From contig LJIE01000001.1 of NCBI GenBank assembly GCA_001281695.1, positions 3,433,521 to 3,497,520 of the forward strand: a stretch of DNA of 64,000 bases, written 5' to 3'. The position numbers and the translations under genes are program-made. This DNA comes from a bacterium 336/3 (lineage in GTDB: Bacteria; Bacteroidota; Bacteroidia; Cytophagales; Thermonemataceae). Below, one piece after another: positions 44,164 to 52,627 of this stretch (positions are counted from its first letter, which is position 1; each line of letters opens with the position of its first letter). Below the pieces are notes generated by a model, which made no database searches, was not told the origin of the DNA, and saw only the letters and a program-made list of their open reading frames with translations.

Positions 44164-44583
44164 TTATTTTTTCATCAATTCTATCATTACATCTCTACCA
44201 CAATCACTACCTATATTTGTTAAGCCTTCGTTATCTTTGTTGGCTTCTTTAGGGTCTTGATATTTTTGTTCTACCTTTTTCATGGCACAATCACAAGCTT
44301 TTTGAGCAAACTCTTCAATGTTTACTCCTGCTCCTTGGATTGTTTTACCATTAGGTGTGTCTTTCAATTTATTAATTTCATCTTCACAACCTTTTGTAAA
44401 TGCTTTTCTATCTTTTTCAGACCATTTTCCTCTTCTTGAGATATTTTCATAGGGCATTAAAATTCCTCTAATACCTCTATAAACATTTGTATAAAAACCA
44501 TTGGATTCTATTACAGCATTTATGGAACTACAACTTTGCAATACAGTAAGTAGCAAAAGTCCCACATATAATTTTTTTCTCAT
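44164..44583 (-). CDS. CxC lipoprotein, array member 3
   Basis: 139 aa from ATG 44583. Lipoprotein signal MRKKLYVGLLLLTVLQSC, a linker of about 30 residues with no Ser run (SSINAVIESNGFYTNVYRG), then RRGKWSEKDRKAFTKGCEDE, LKDTPNGKTIQGAGVNIEEF, ACDCAMKKVEQKYQD and IGSDCGRDVMIELMKK. Only 26 bases separate it from member 2, and no hairpin lies between, so members 3 and 2 may share a transcript. Function unknown. Confidence 0.75.
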   Translation of the reverse strand: MRKKLYVGLLLLTVLQSCSSINAVIESNGFYTNVYRGIRGILMPYENISRRGKWSEKDRKAFTKGCEDEINKLKDTPNGKTIQGAGVNIEEFAQKACDCAMKKVEQKYQDPKEANKDNEGLTNIGSDCGRDVMIELMKK

Positions 44584-44595
44584 AGTGCTATAAAA

Positions 44596-44624
44596 AATCC
44601 CCAAACTTTTAGACTTTGGGGATT
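44596..44624 (-). terminator. Terminator after CxC lipoprotein 4
   Basis: AATCCCCAAA, a 9-base loop, TTTGGGGATT; a 10-bp stem with a T run in the minus direction. Confidence 0.8.
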
Positions 44625-44641
44625 GAATTTGAATATTTTTC

Positions 44642-44980
44642 TTATTTTTTCATCAATTCTTTCATTGCTTCAGCTCCACATTCTGTACCTATAGCCTTTG
44701 TTCCTTTTGAATCTTTATCTGCTTCTTTAAGGTTTTCATAATTAGATTCTATTTTTTTGATAGCACAATCACAAGCTTTTTGAGCTAAATCTTCGATTTT
44801 AACTCCCATTGACTCAATAGTTTTACCATCGGGAGTATCTTTTACTTTAACAATTTCAGCTTCACAATCTTTTGTAAATGATTTTTTATCGCCATCAGTC
44901 CAAGCACCTTTTTTAGAAGACTTACAAGAACCCATCAAAGCCATTGAAGCTACTGCTAAAATAAATAATCCTTTTTTCAT
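44642..44980 (-). CDS. CxC lipoprotein, array member 4
   Basis: 112 aa from ATG 44980, the shortest member: lipoprotein signal MKKGLFILAVASMALMGSC followed by only three linker residues before the array domain KKGAWTDGDKKSFTKDCEAE, VKDTPDGKTIESMGVKIEDL, ACDCAIKKIESNYEN and IGTECGAEAMKELMKK. It is the first gene in transcription direction. The near absence of a linker shows that the domain is self-contained. Function unknown. Confidence 0.75.
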   Translation of the reverse strand: MKKGLFILAVASMALMGSCKSSKKGAWTDGDKKSFTKDCEAEIVKVKDTPDGKTIESMGVKIEDLAQKACDCAIKKIESNYENLKEADKDSKGTKAIGTECGAEAMKELMKK

Positions 44981-45075
44981 AAATTTTAGATGTTTAAAAA
45001 TGTAAAATGTGTCTTTTATTTTAAGCAATATATAATTTTTTGAGTATAAAACTCAATTAAATAAATATTTTTTTA

Positions 45076-45699
45076 CTATTTATTTAATATTTTCTTTTGA
45101 AGATAAGATACTACCATTTCCAAAGGTTTTTGATAATGAAAATTATTAGGTATAATGATATCTGCTTCATTTTTAAATGGCTCTATATATCGTTCGTAGG
45201 TGGGAGAAACATGCTTTTCGTAACGATACAACACATCTGCAATGTCGTAACCACGTTCAATTTGGTCTCTGTGTATACGTCTTTTTAGCTTAATATGTTC
45301 TTTAGCATCTATATAAATCTTAAAATCAAGCAATTCTGCAATTTCAGAAAAATAAAACACAAAAATACCCTCTACCACAATAATGGGAGCAGGTTTGAAT
45401 ACCAATGTTTGAGGGACAACATCTGGGTTATTGTAAGTATATTCTAATCTATAGACTGTTTCTCCATTTCTAAGTTTCTGTATATCACGAGCATACTCAT
45501 GAGCATTAATAGATTCGGGTAGGTCAAAATTATGAACACCATTTTCATCAGTAGGCTGTTCATCTTTAGAACGATAATAATTATCCTGAGAAATCAAACA
45601 GATTTCATCACTATCAAAAGAATTGATAAGATTTTTAAGAAAAGATGTTTTGCCTGAAGCACTTCCCCCAGTGATGCCGATGATAAAGGGTTTTTCCAT
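45076..45699 (-). CDS. udk: Uridine kinase
   Basis: 207 aa P-loop kinase. Walker A GITGGSASGKTSFLKNLI, the nucleoside-binding ISQDNYYRSKDEQPTDENGVHNFDLPESI, and KRRIHRDQIERGYDIADVLYRYEKHVSPTYERYIEP are diagnostic. It phosphorylates uridine and cytidine to monophosphates for pyrimidine salvage. It follows rdgB by 51 bases on the same strand, so it may be the last gene of the ndh/trpF-like/rdgB transcript. Confidence 0.94.
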   Translation of the reverse strand: MEKPFIIGITGGSASGKTSFLKNLINSFDSDEICLISQDNYYRSKDEQPTDENGVHNFDLPESINAHEYARDIQKLRNGETVYRLEYTYNNPDVVPQTLVFKPAPIIVVEGIFVFYFSEIAELLDFKIYIDAKEHIKLKRRIHRDQIERGYDIADVLYRYEKHVSPTYERYIEPFKNEADIIIPNNFHYQKPLEMVVSYLQKKILNK

Positions 45700-45750
45700 T
45701 TGGTATAGATTGTCAATTGCTGTTGTTTAGTTTTTTACAAAAGTGCAATT

Positions 45751-46338
45751 TTACAACAAATCTATGTTCTTTTGTAAAAAGTCTATAATTTTTTTTACAG
45801 CAATGGCTCTGTGGCTAATCTGATTCTTGGCTTCAATATCCATTTCTGCAAAAGTTTTATCATAACCATTGGGCAAAAAAACAGGGTCATAGCCAAAGCC
45901 TTTTTCTCCTCTTTTCTCATTTAAAATTGTTCCGTGTATTGTCCCTTCAAATTGCCACTCTCCATGCTTAGTTACCAAAGTAATGCAAGTTCTGAATTGG
46001 GCATTTCGATTAGTGTAGTTTTCTAAATTCCTGAGTAATAACTGAATATTATTTTCATCATTTTTGGGAATACCTGCATAACGAGCCGAATACACACCTG
46101 GAGCTCCTTTGAGAGCTTCTACCTCCAAACCACTATCATCAGCAAAACAAGCAACTCCAAAATGTTCCCAAACATATTGAGCTTTTTGAGCAGAATTGGC
46201 AGGGATAGTATCTTGTGTTTCAGGGAGTTCTTCAAAACAGCCAATAGACTCCAAACTTACAAGCTCCACTGAATTGCCCAACAATGTTTGTACTTCGTAA
46301 ATTTTATTTTTGTTATTAGTTGCAAAACAAATTTTCAT
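45751..46338 (-). CDS. rdgB: XTP/dITP pyrophosphatase (RdgB/HAM1)
   Basis: 195 aa. Signatures: FATNNKNKIYEVQTLLG at the start, CFADDSGLEVEALKGAPGVYSARYAG, GEWQFEGTIHGTI, GEKGFGYDPVFLP and AEMDIEAKNQISHRAIAV. It hydrolyses non-canonical purine nucleoside triphosphates such as ITP, dITP and XTP, keeping them out of DNA and RNA. It starts 11 bases after the TrpF-like gene in the same transcript. Confidence 0.95.
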   Translation of the reverse strand: MKICFATNNKNKIYEVQTLLGNSVELVSLESIGCFEELPETQDTIPANSAQKAQYVWEHFGVACFADDSGLEVEALKGAPGVYSARYAGIPKNDENNIQLLLRNLENYTNRNAQFRTCITLVTKHGEWQFEGTIHGTILNEKRGEKGFGYDPVFLPNGYDKTFAEMDIEAKNQISHRAIAVKKIIDFLQKNIDLL

Positions 46339-46349
46339 ATAATTTTTGA

Positions 46350-46964
46350 TTAGTCTATCTCAAGAGCTTCTAAAATCTCGGCAAGGTTTCCAAAATCTTT
46401 TAAACCTGATTTTTCTTCAAGACTTCCTTGTAAACCAACTCCTTTGATTTTCGTATTAGAAAGTAAATCTGTTATTATTTCTTGTGAAAAATCTCCTTCA
46501 ACCAATAAATTACATTTTTCTGAAAGATTTTTTAAAACTTTTAAAGTATTGTCTTCTGCATCAGTCAATAAAAAATAATTGACCAGATGATTATATCTTG
46601 TGGATAGTTTTTCTATTTGTTCAGCACTTTGAGATCTAAAAATCAAGCCAATAGGCAAATTATCTAATTCTTTAGCTTTATCAGCCAACTCTTCCAGTAC
46701 ATCTTCTCTTTCTATTTGCAAGGCATGAATGGGATATTCTTGTAGAATTTCATTCATTTCTGCAAGGCTTGCCGTAGAAAACTCTGCTACAAACTTCACT
46801 CCTACTATCCAACTAATCATTTCAGCATAGCTTTGTGGACTCACATAGTCTATTTTATCTTTTTCTACCTGAAAACCTAGCATATCTACGCCCATGCCTG
46901 CACAATAGCGTGCATCACTCAAGCTACTGATATTTCCTACTTTTACAAAAGTTTTAAGTGCCAT
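46350..46964 (-). CDS. TrpF-like (phosphoribosylanthranilate isomerase-like) protein without catalytic Cys
   Basis: 204 aa of the PRAI TIM-barrel type: TFVKVGNISSLSDARYCAGMGVDMLGFQ aligns with the TrpF start vKICGit..DA..A...GaD..GFvF, and KGVGLQGSLEEKSGLKDFGNLAEIL with the TrpF end vDvSSGVE..pGvKD. The catalytic Cys of KICG is replaced (KVGN), and the SSGVE motif is degenerate. It is therefore unlikely to isomerise PRA and may have taken another role. It begins at the base after the ndh stop, so the two are tightly coupled. No other trp gene is present. Confidence 0.7.
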   Translation of the reverse strand: MALKTFVKVGNISSLSDARYCAGMGVDMLGFQVEKDKIDYVSPQSYAEMISWIVGVKFVAEFSTASLAEMNEILQEYPIHALQIEREDVLEELADKAKELDNLPIGLIFRSQSAEQIEKLSTRYNHLVNYFLLTDAEDNTLKVLKNLSEKCNLLVEGDFSQEIITDLLSNTKIKGVGLQGSLEEKSGLKDFGNLAEILEALEID

Positions 46965-48281
46965 TTATGTATTATTTTGTTTATCAATTATATGATTTTC
47001 TATTTTTTCTTTATCTCCAATAATCAGTCGGTTGCTTTTATCGTAGCTGAAATAGCTTGAAAACCAGCTAAAAAACACAAAAAATCTATTTCTAAAACCT
47101 ACTAAAGCCATTAAGTGTACAAAAAGCCATGTTACCCAAGCAAAAAACCCTTGAAATTTCATAAATGTTAAATCTACAACGGCCTTGTTACGCCCAATGG
47201 TTGCCATGCTACCTAAATCTTTGTAAGTAAAAGGTTTGAGAGATGTATCTTTTTTAAAGATTTTTTTGAGGTTTTTTGCCAAATTTACAGCTTGTTGGAT
47301 GGCTGGTTGAGCCACCATAGGATGCCCTTTGGGTGTAGTTTCTGTGGTTACAGCAGCTATATCACCAATAGCAAAAATATTCTGATAGCCTTCTATCTTA
47401 TTAAATCCATCTGTTTTGATGCGTTTATTAGGCAAAATAGCTTGTTCATTCAATCCTGCAATAGGGTTTCCAGCTACACCAGCTGCCCAAAGAAGTGTCT
47501 GACTGATAAATTTTTCGCCATTACTTAAGGTTACGGTATAACCATCATAACTTTTTACAGAAACACCCAAATGAACTTTTACACCCATTTTTTGTAAATA
47601 TTCCAATGCTTTTTTAGAAGACTCCTCAGACATTGCACCCAAAAGTTTTGGAGAAGCCTCGACCAAATGGATATCCATTTCCACAATATTGAGTTCTTTG
47701 TAATCTATGGGAAACACATGTTTTTTTAATTCAGCTAATGCTCCTGCAACTTCTACTCCAGTAGGTCCACCACCTACAATTACATAATCCATGAGGCTAT
47801 TGCGTTGCTCATCATCTGAAGTAAGTACAGCCTCTTCAAAATTTCGGAGTACATGGTTTCGAAGTTTGATAGCATCTTCAATGGTTTTAAGAGCAAAAGA
47901 GCGTTCTTCTATTTCTTTCATACCATAATAGTTGGTAGTAGCTCCTGTTGCTATCACCAAATAATCGTATGTAATTTCTCCTACTGAAGTTTCAAGAGTA
48001 TTGGTTTCTGTGATAATTTTCTGGACTTCAGCAAATCTGAAAATAAAATTTTTCTGTTTGCCAAAAGCCTTTCGGAATGGATAAATAATAGAAGAAGTTT
48101 CCAAACCTGATGTTGCAACCTGATATAATAGTGGTTGAAATGTATGATGATTGTGTTTATCTAAAAGAACAACTTGGCAGTCTGCATTTGCAAGTGATTT
48201 TACTAGCTGTAAACCACCGAAACCACCACCTACAATGACCACACGAGGTTTGTCGGTTTTAGGAATCTGTGCTGATTTCAT
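46965..48281 (-). CDS. ndh: Type II NADH dehydrogenase (NDH-2)
   Basis: 438 aa from ATG 48281 (MKSAQIPKTDKPRVVIVGGG); a start 12 codons earlier is possible. FAD-binding GGGFGGLQLVKSLANAD, the quinone-site region HTFQPLLYQVATSGLE, NAD-binding VIVGGGPTGVEVAGALAEL and a second FAD motif NIFAIGDIAAV. The hydrophobic C-terminus (GFFAWVTWLFVHLMALVGF) anchors the enzyme at the membrane. It oxidises NADH and reduces quinone without pumping protons. It is first gene of a likely four-gene transcript with the TrpF-like gene, rdgB and udk. Confidence 0.92.
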   Translation of the reverse strand: MKSAQIPKTDKPRVVIVGGGFGGLQLVKSLANADCQVVLLDKHNHHTFQPLLYQVATSGLETSSIIYPFRKAFGKQKNFIFRFAEVQKIITETNTLETSVGEITYDYLVIATGATTNYYGMKEIEERSFALKTIEDAIKLRNHVLRNFEEAVLTSDDEQRNSLMDYVIVGGGPTGVEVAGALAELKKHVFPIDYKELNIVEMDIHLVEASPKLLGAMSEESSKKALEYLQKMGVKVHLGVSVKSYDGYTVTLSNGEKFISQTLLWAAGVAGNPIAGLNEQAILPNKRIKTDGFNKIEGYQNIFAIGDIAAVTTETTPKGHPMVAQPAIQQAVNLAKNLKKIFKKDTSLKPFTYKDLGSMATIGRNKAVVDLTFMKFQGFFAWVTWLFVHLMALVGFRNRFFVFFSWFSSYFSYDKSNRLIIGDKEKIENHIIDKQNNT

Positions 48282-48356
48282 AAATATAGGATGAGAATAT
48301 GAGCCGTAATTATACAAAAAAAATCAGGAACATAATGTTTTTTTCGCAACAAGTCT

Positions 48357-48364
48357 TAAATTTG
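48357..48364 (+). promoter_or_regulatory. Putative -7 box TAAATTTG for the YebC gene
   Basis: TAAATTTG fits TAnnTTTG, 35 bases before the ATG at 48400. A clear upstream TTG is not seen. Confidence 0.4.
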
Positions 48365-48399
48365 AGTCTAAAAAATATAAAATTAAGATTATAAAAATT

Positions 48400-49110
48400 A
48401 TGGGAAGAGCATTTGAATTCCGTAAAGGCAGAAAAATGAAGCGTTGGGGGCAAATGGCAAAAACTTTTACCAAATATGCCCGTGAAATAGCTATGGCTGT
48501 AAAATCTGGTGGTTCAGAACCAGAATACAATTCTCGTTTGAGAGCTATTTTACAAAATGCTAAACAAGATAACGTTCCAAAGGATAATATTGAAAGAGCT
48601 ATTAAGAAAGCCTCTTCAAAAGACCAAGAAGACTATAAAGAATTGGTTTATGAAGGCTATGGCCCTCATGGAATTGCTGTAGTTATTGAGACTGCTACAG
48701 ATAACCCTACTCGTACAGTTGCCAATATTCGTAGCTACTTCAATAAGACAGGTGGTTCTTTAGGAACAACAGGATCTTTAGACTTTTTATTTGAAAGACA
48801 ATCCATTTTTCAAGTAACCAAAAAAGCGAATGTAGATTTAGAAGAATTGGAATTAGAATTGATTGATTTTGGTTTAAACGAAATGGAAGCCGAAGAAGGT
48901 GAGGTTTTTATCTATGGTACTTTTGAAGCCTTCGGGAAAATACAAAAATACCTTGAGGACAATGGTTATGAAATAAAAAGTGCTAAATTGGAACGCATCC
49001 CACACGAAGCCAAAGAGCTTACACCTGAACAAGAAGCTGATGTAGAAAAATTATTGGAAAAGCTTGAAGAAGATGAAGATGTGCAAGAAGTTTTTCACAA
49101 CATGAAGTAA
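48400..49110 (+). CDS. YebC/PmpR family protein
   Basis: 236 aa. The start MGRAFEFRKGRKMKRWGQMAKTFTKYAREIAMAVKSGG is the Bacteroidota version of the YebC/TACO1 N-terminus, followed by NIERAIKKASS, LVYEGYGPHGIAVVIETATDN and NKTGGSLGTTGSLDFLFE. Members were annotated as transcription regulators (PmpR); recent work indicates a role in translation of proline-rich or difficult sequences, as for human TACO1. Length is normal. Divergent from ndh. Confidence 0.93.
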   Translation: MGRAFEFRKGRKMKRWGQMAKTFTKYAREIAMAVKSGGSEPEYNSRLRAILQNAKQDNVPKDNIERAIKKASSKDQEDYKELVYEGYGPHGIAVVIETATDNPTRTVANIRSYFNKTGGSLGTTGSLDFLFERQSIFQVTKKANVDLEELELELIDFGLNEMEAEEGEVFIYGTFEAFGKIQKYLEDNGYEIKSAKLERIPHEAKELTPEQEADVEKLLEKLEEDEDVQEVFHNMK

Positions 49111-49192
49111 AAAGGCATCAGATTTGAGATGCTTAGAAGCAAGAAATTATTTATTAACACACTTATTTTTATATCTAAATTTCCAAAACCTT

Positions 49193-49588
49193 ATGAAAAA
49201 AACAACCTTAATACTGACATTTTTTGCTTTGTTCGCATTAGCAAATCAGTGTAAAAAAAGTGCTGATTTATCAGCTATTACTGATAAAACTTGGTTACGC
49301 TCTCAAGAAGAAGATAAAAGTGATGGTGTTGAGGTTTATCGCCCAGAGAATTATAGTTTTCCTATGAGCAGAGGACCCAGACAAGGTTTTAAAATGTCTA
49401 AAAATGGAGAATTCACTCAAATGATAGCCCCTGCCGATGCTCCTATGCAACTCAAAGGTTCTTGGAAATTGGTTGATAAAAACAAAATTTCTATCAATTT
49501 AGAAAAAAATGATTTTATAGCAAATACCTCCAGCACTTACGAACTCATAGAATACAACGATAAAATTGTAAAAATTAAAAAACAATAA
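49193..49588 (+). CDS. Small exported protein, possible lipocalin-like lipoprotein
   Basis: 131 aa from ATG 49193, which starts a signal peptide MKKTTLILTFFALFALANQC; a start at 49124 would lie in the leader. Cys20 could be lipidated although Gln before it is unusual. The mature part is β-rich with DKTWLRSQEEDKSDG, FKMSKNGEFTQM, LKGSWKLVDKNKISINL and KIVKIKK, a layout typical of small lipocalin-like Bacteroidota lipoproteins. Function unknown. Confidence 0.65.
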   Translation: MKKTTLILTFFALFALANQCKKSADLSAITDKTWLRSQEEDKSDGVEVYRPENYSFPMSRGPRQGFKMSKNGEFTQMIAPADAPMQLKGSWKLVDKNKISINLEKNDFIANTSSTYELIEYNDKIVKIKKQ

Positions 49589-49644
49589 TTTTCTGAATAC
49601 CTTTTAGAACTTTGTTTTACACTTAAAATTGTTCACTAACACTT

Positions 49645-50775
49645 ATGGATAGAAGAACACACACACCCCCTGAAGACAAATCTGAGCTTTTTATAAACTA
49701 TAAGAAAACTCAAGGAGCTTACCCTGGGTATTTTGAAGGTTTAGAATCTAACAAACATCCTGAATTACGTGTTTTTTCTTATGATAGTGATACATGCAAA
49801 GAATATGTTTTTAACAATTTACCAGATTTATTCAAATATTTAGATGAAAATCAAAGTCTAAAACATTGGATAGATATGGAGGGGATTGGAAATACAGTCT
49901 TTTTCCAAGACCTTCAAACAAAATTCCATTTGCATAATCTGGCTATTGAAGACACTGTAAGCGGACATCAAAGACCTAAAGTAGAAACCTACGATGAACA
50001 TCTGTTTATTATTTCCAGAATGTTGTATTTCATGGGAGATGATAAAAAACTTATCAATGAGCAGATTGCATTTTTTGTTTTTGATAGTATTCTTATTACC
50101 ATTCAAGATGAGTACGAGGATTGTTTAGAGCCTGTAAGAGAACGCCTTAGAAAAGGAAAAGGAACGATGCGTTCATCTGGTATTTTCTATCTTACCTATG
50201 CCCTTGTGGATGCTATTGTAGATAATTATTTTCCAATGGCAGAGGAGATACACCAACACTTACATGATTTGGAAGTCCAAATTATGAAAGATGTAAACTC
50301 TGTAAATATTCAGGAAATTATGCATCTGAAAAGAGAAATTTTACAAATTAGAAAAGCAGCTTTGGCAGAAAGAGACAAAATTAGTGAACTAATAAGATGT
50401 GTACACCCTCAAAAAGATGAAAAAGTAGATATTTATCTTAGAGATACTTACGACCATTGTTTACAAATATTGGAAATTTTGGATGATGAAAAAGAAATAG
50501 CTTATAGTTTGGTGGAAGCCTATAATTCCAGCCTCAATAATAAAACCAACGAGGTAATGAAAGTTCTTACCATTATATCTGCTATTTTTATCCCTCTTAC
50601 CTTTATTGTAGGGGTTTATGGGATGAACTTTGCTCAAGAAAATCACGACCATGGTTATTTGCCTTTCAATATGCCCGAATTATATCATCCTTATGGTTAT
50701 GTGGGTGTTTGGATTGTGATGATTAGTATTGGAATAGGAGCTTTTCTGTTTTTTAAACGAAAGAAGTGGTTATAG
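49645..50775 (+). CDS. corA: CorA-type magnesium/cobalt transporter
   Basis: 376 aa. A long cytoplasmic N-terminal funnel (about 1-310, IDMEGIGNTVFFQDL, FHLHNLAIEDTVSGHQRPKVETYDEHLFII) precedes two C-terminal membrane helices with the signature YGMNF (GMN) at the pore entrance. It forms a pentameric Mg2+ channel in the inner membrane. The loop after GMN is longer than in E. coli CorA (ENHDHGYLPFNMPELYHPYG) and His/acid rich. Single gene followed by a terminator. Confidence 0.94.
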   Translation: MDRRTHTPPEDKSELFINYKKTQGAYPGYFEGLESNKHPELRVFSYDSDTCKEYVFNNLPDLFKYLDENQSLKHWIDMEGIGNTVFFQDLQTKFHLHNLAIEDTVSGHQRPKVETYDEHLFIISRMLYFMGDDKKLINEQIAFFVFDSILITIQDEYEDCLEPVRERLRKGKGTMRSSGIFYLTYALVDAIVDNYFPMAEEIHQHLHDLEVQIMKDVNSVNIQEIMHLKREILQIRKAALAERDKISELIRCVHPQKDEKVDIYLRDTYDHCLQILEILDDEKEIAYSLVEAYNSSLNNKTNEVMKVLTIISAIFIPLTFIVGVYGMNFAQENHDHGYLPFNMPELYHPYGYVGVWIVMISIGIGAFLFFKRKKWL

Positions 50776-50789
50776 ATCATTAAACATAA

Positions 50790-50823
50790 AAAAGCGTTGA
50801 AGTTAACTTCAACGCTTTTTCTT
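50790..50823. terminator. Bidirectional terminator after corA
   Basis: AAAAAGCGTTGAAGTT directly followed by AACTTCAACGCTTTTT, a perfect 16-base inverted repeat, between corA and the convergent small gene. Confidence 0.88.
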
Positions 50824-50844
50824 TATACTTTTGAATTGAAAATG

Positions 50845-51231
50845 TTAATTAATGTTACGCATGAAAAACAAGATAACCTGAATTGCTACCAAAAATATTG
50901 GGCTTACTTGGTTTTCTTCATCTCTATTTTCTGCTAAAGAGAGTGTAGAGACCTTTGATTTTTTTTCTATCCCCTTTTCTATAATTTTGGAGTCTTTTAC
51001 ATTTTGACCATTAGATTTCTCTGTTTTCAAAGCTGGTACAGTTACAGTGCCTTTTTGCTTCAAAGACTTTTGTTGTACGTCTTTATCTTTCAATAGTTTA
51101 TTTGATTTCTTAGGAATACCTTCCTGCTCAAATATTTCATTTCCACTCATCACCAACGATTGCCCCCCCGTAGGCATTGTGGCTAACAAGCAGAATATTA
51201 TGACGAATATGGAAAGTTTAAAAAATCGCAT
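50845..51231 (-). CDS. Hypothetical protein with signal/anchor and C-terminal membrane helix
   Basis: 128 aa. An N-terminal hydrophobic signal (MRFFKLSIFVIIFCLLATMP), a 75-residue Lys/Glu/Gln-rich hydrophilic middle with repeats of KSLKQK/KSNKLLKDK type, and a C-terminal hydrophobic helix (SPIFLVAIQVILFFM). No recognised domain. The low-complexity middle suggests a linker or poorly ordered periplasmic segment. Real expression is uncertain. Confidence 0.5.
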   Translation of the reverse strand: MRFFKLSIFVIIFCLLATMPTGGQSLVMSGNEIFEQEGIPKKSNKLLKDKDVQQKSLKQKGTVTVPALKTEKSNGQNVKDSKIIEKGIEKKSKVSTLSLAENRDEENQVSPIFLVAIQVILFFMRNIN

Positions 51232-51430
51232 CAGACAAGCTTTTTAGTTTTTTTATTATAGACAACTGAAGTGGGGATTTGGTTGCATCAAAAATCTATT
51301 TTTTTAAAATATTTTTTTTAAAATTCATTTTAATCCGCATAAAACTAAGAAAATCAGGCTATAAAAACAAATATTTTTTGATAAATATTTTCTAAAGTAA
51401 ACTTTCTAAAAATATTTATGTTACACAAGT

Positions 51431-52582
51431 ATGGAGACCTACGATTACATTATTGCAGGCACAGGAGCTGCAGGTTTGAGCCTTGCTTTTTATTTGGCTC
51501 AAAGCCCTTTAAAAGACAAAAAAATTCTTTTAATAGATAAGAATATCAAAAACCAAAATGATAGAACTTGGTCTTTTTGGCAAAAAGATGTCTCACCTTT
51601 TGAGGAAATTATACAGCAACAATGGAAAAACATATATTTATTTTCTAAAAAAGAATCGGCAAAAATTAATATTGCCCCCTATACTTACAAAACCATCAAG
51701 GGAATTGATTTTTATAATTTTACACAAAATTTTATCAGAGAACATACTTCTTTCAAGTGGCTTCAAGCTGATATACAAAATTTAGATATAAATCAGAAAC
51801 AACCTTTTCTTCAGACAGAAAATCAAACATTTCAGGCTCAATATATTTTCGATGGTACTTGGAAAGTTTCGGAAACTTACAAGAAAAAACAAGGTTATCA
51901 TTATCTGTATCAGCATTTTAAAGGTTGGTTTATTGAAAGTCAAGAACCTATTTTTGATGCTGATACTATGCATTACATGGATTTTAGAGTACCTCAGAAA
52001 GACAGTGAGGTTCGCTTTGGATATGTTTTACCTTTCAGTGCCCATAAAGGTTTGGTAGAGTTTACGGTTTTTTCAGATAATTTACTTTCAGAAGAACAAT
52101 ACATTCAAGAACTTAAAAATTATCTTGAAAATATTTTAAAAATAACGAAGTACTCTATTTATGATGAAGAGTTTGGTGTAATTCCTATGTTTGATCAACC
52201 TTTTCCAAAATCTGATCATCCCAATATTATTCCTATTGGAACAAAAGCAGGTTGTGCCAAAGCTAGTACTGGTTTTGCTTTTGACAGAATTCAACGCCAC
52301 AGTAAGCAAATTGTCGAAAATTTGATCAAAGGTAAAAAAGATATTCAGCCAATATTTACGAAAAAATACTCTTTATACGATAGTGCTTTGCTCAATGTAA
52401 TTCATAAAAACAGGTTACCCAGCGAAGAAATTTTTGGAAGAATGTTTCAAAAGCATCCTGTTCAGCGTATCTTTCGTTTTTTGGATGAAGAAAGTTCACT
52501 TTGGGAAGATATCCAAATCATGAATAGTATGCCTTGGTTACCTTTTATCAAAGCTATTGGACAAAACATTTTGAGAGAATAA
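51431..52582 (+). CDS. crtY: Lycopene β-cyclase
   Basis: 383 aa FAD/NAD-dependent cyclase. The N-terminal dinucleotide fold DYIIAGTGAAGLSLAFYLAQS, then NDRTWSFWQKD, the typical CrtY sequence. DTMHYMDFRVPQ, FGYVLPFSAHKGLVEFT and IPIGTKAGCAKASTGFAFDRIQRHS are further family motifs. It cyclises the ends of lycopene to β-rings, giving γ- or β-carotene. With the CruF-like gene at 35 kb it indicates carotenoid pigments, probably of the flexixanthin or myxol/saproxanthin kind. No other crt gene is nearby. Confidence 0.92.
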   Translation: METYDYIIAGTGAAGLSLAFYLAQSPLKDKKILLIDKNIKNQNDRTWSFWQKDVSPFEEIIQQQWKNIYLFSKKESAKINIAPYTYKTIKGIDFYNFTQNFIREHTSFKWLQADIQNLDINQKQPFLQTENQTFQAQYIFDGTWKVSETYKKKQGYHYLYQHFKGWFIESQEPIFDADTMHYMDFRVPQKDSEVRFGYVLPFSAHKGLVEFTVFSDNLLSEEQYIQELKNYLENILKITKYSIYDEEFGVIPMFDQPFPKSDHPNIIPIGTKAGCAKASTGFAFDRIQRHSKQIVENLIKGKKDIQPIFTKKYSLYDSALLNVIHKNRLPSEEIFGRMFQKHPVQRIFRFLDEESSLWEDIQIMNSMPWLPFIKAIGQNILRE

Positions 52583-52599
52583 TTTTTTCTCTAAATTTG
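52570..52599 (+). promoter_or_regulatory. Bacteroidota-type promoter for the aminotransferase gene
   Basis: TTTG at 52570-52573, an 18-base spacer and TAAATTTG at 52592-52599, 28 bases before the ATG. The TTTG element lies in the last codons of crtY. Confidence 0.6.
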
Positions 52600-52627
52600 A
52601 AGAAAATTAATTTTTTACAATAATTGT

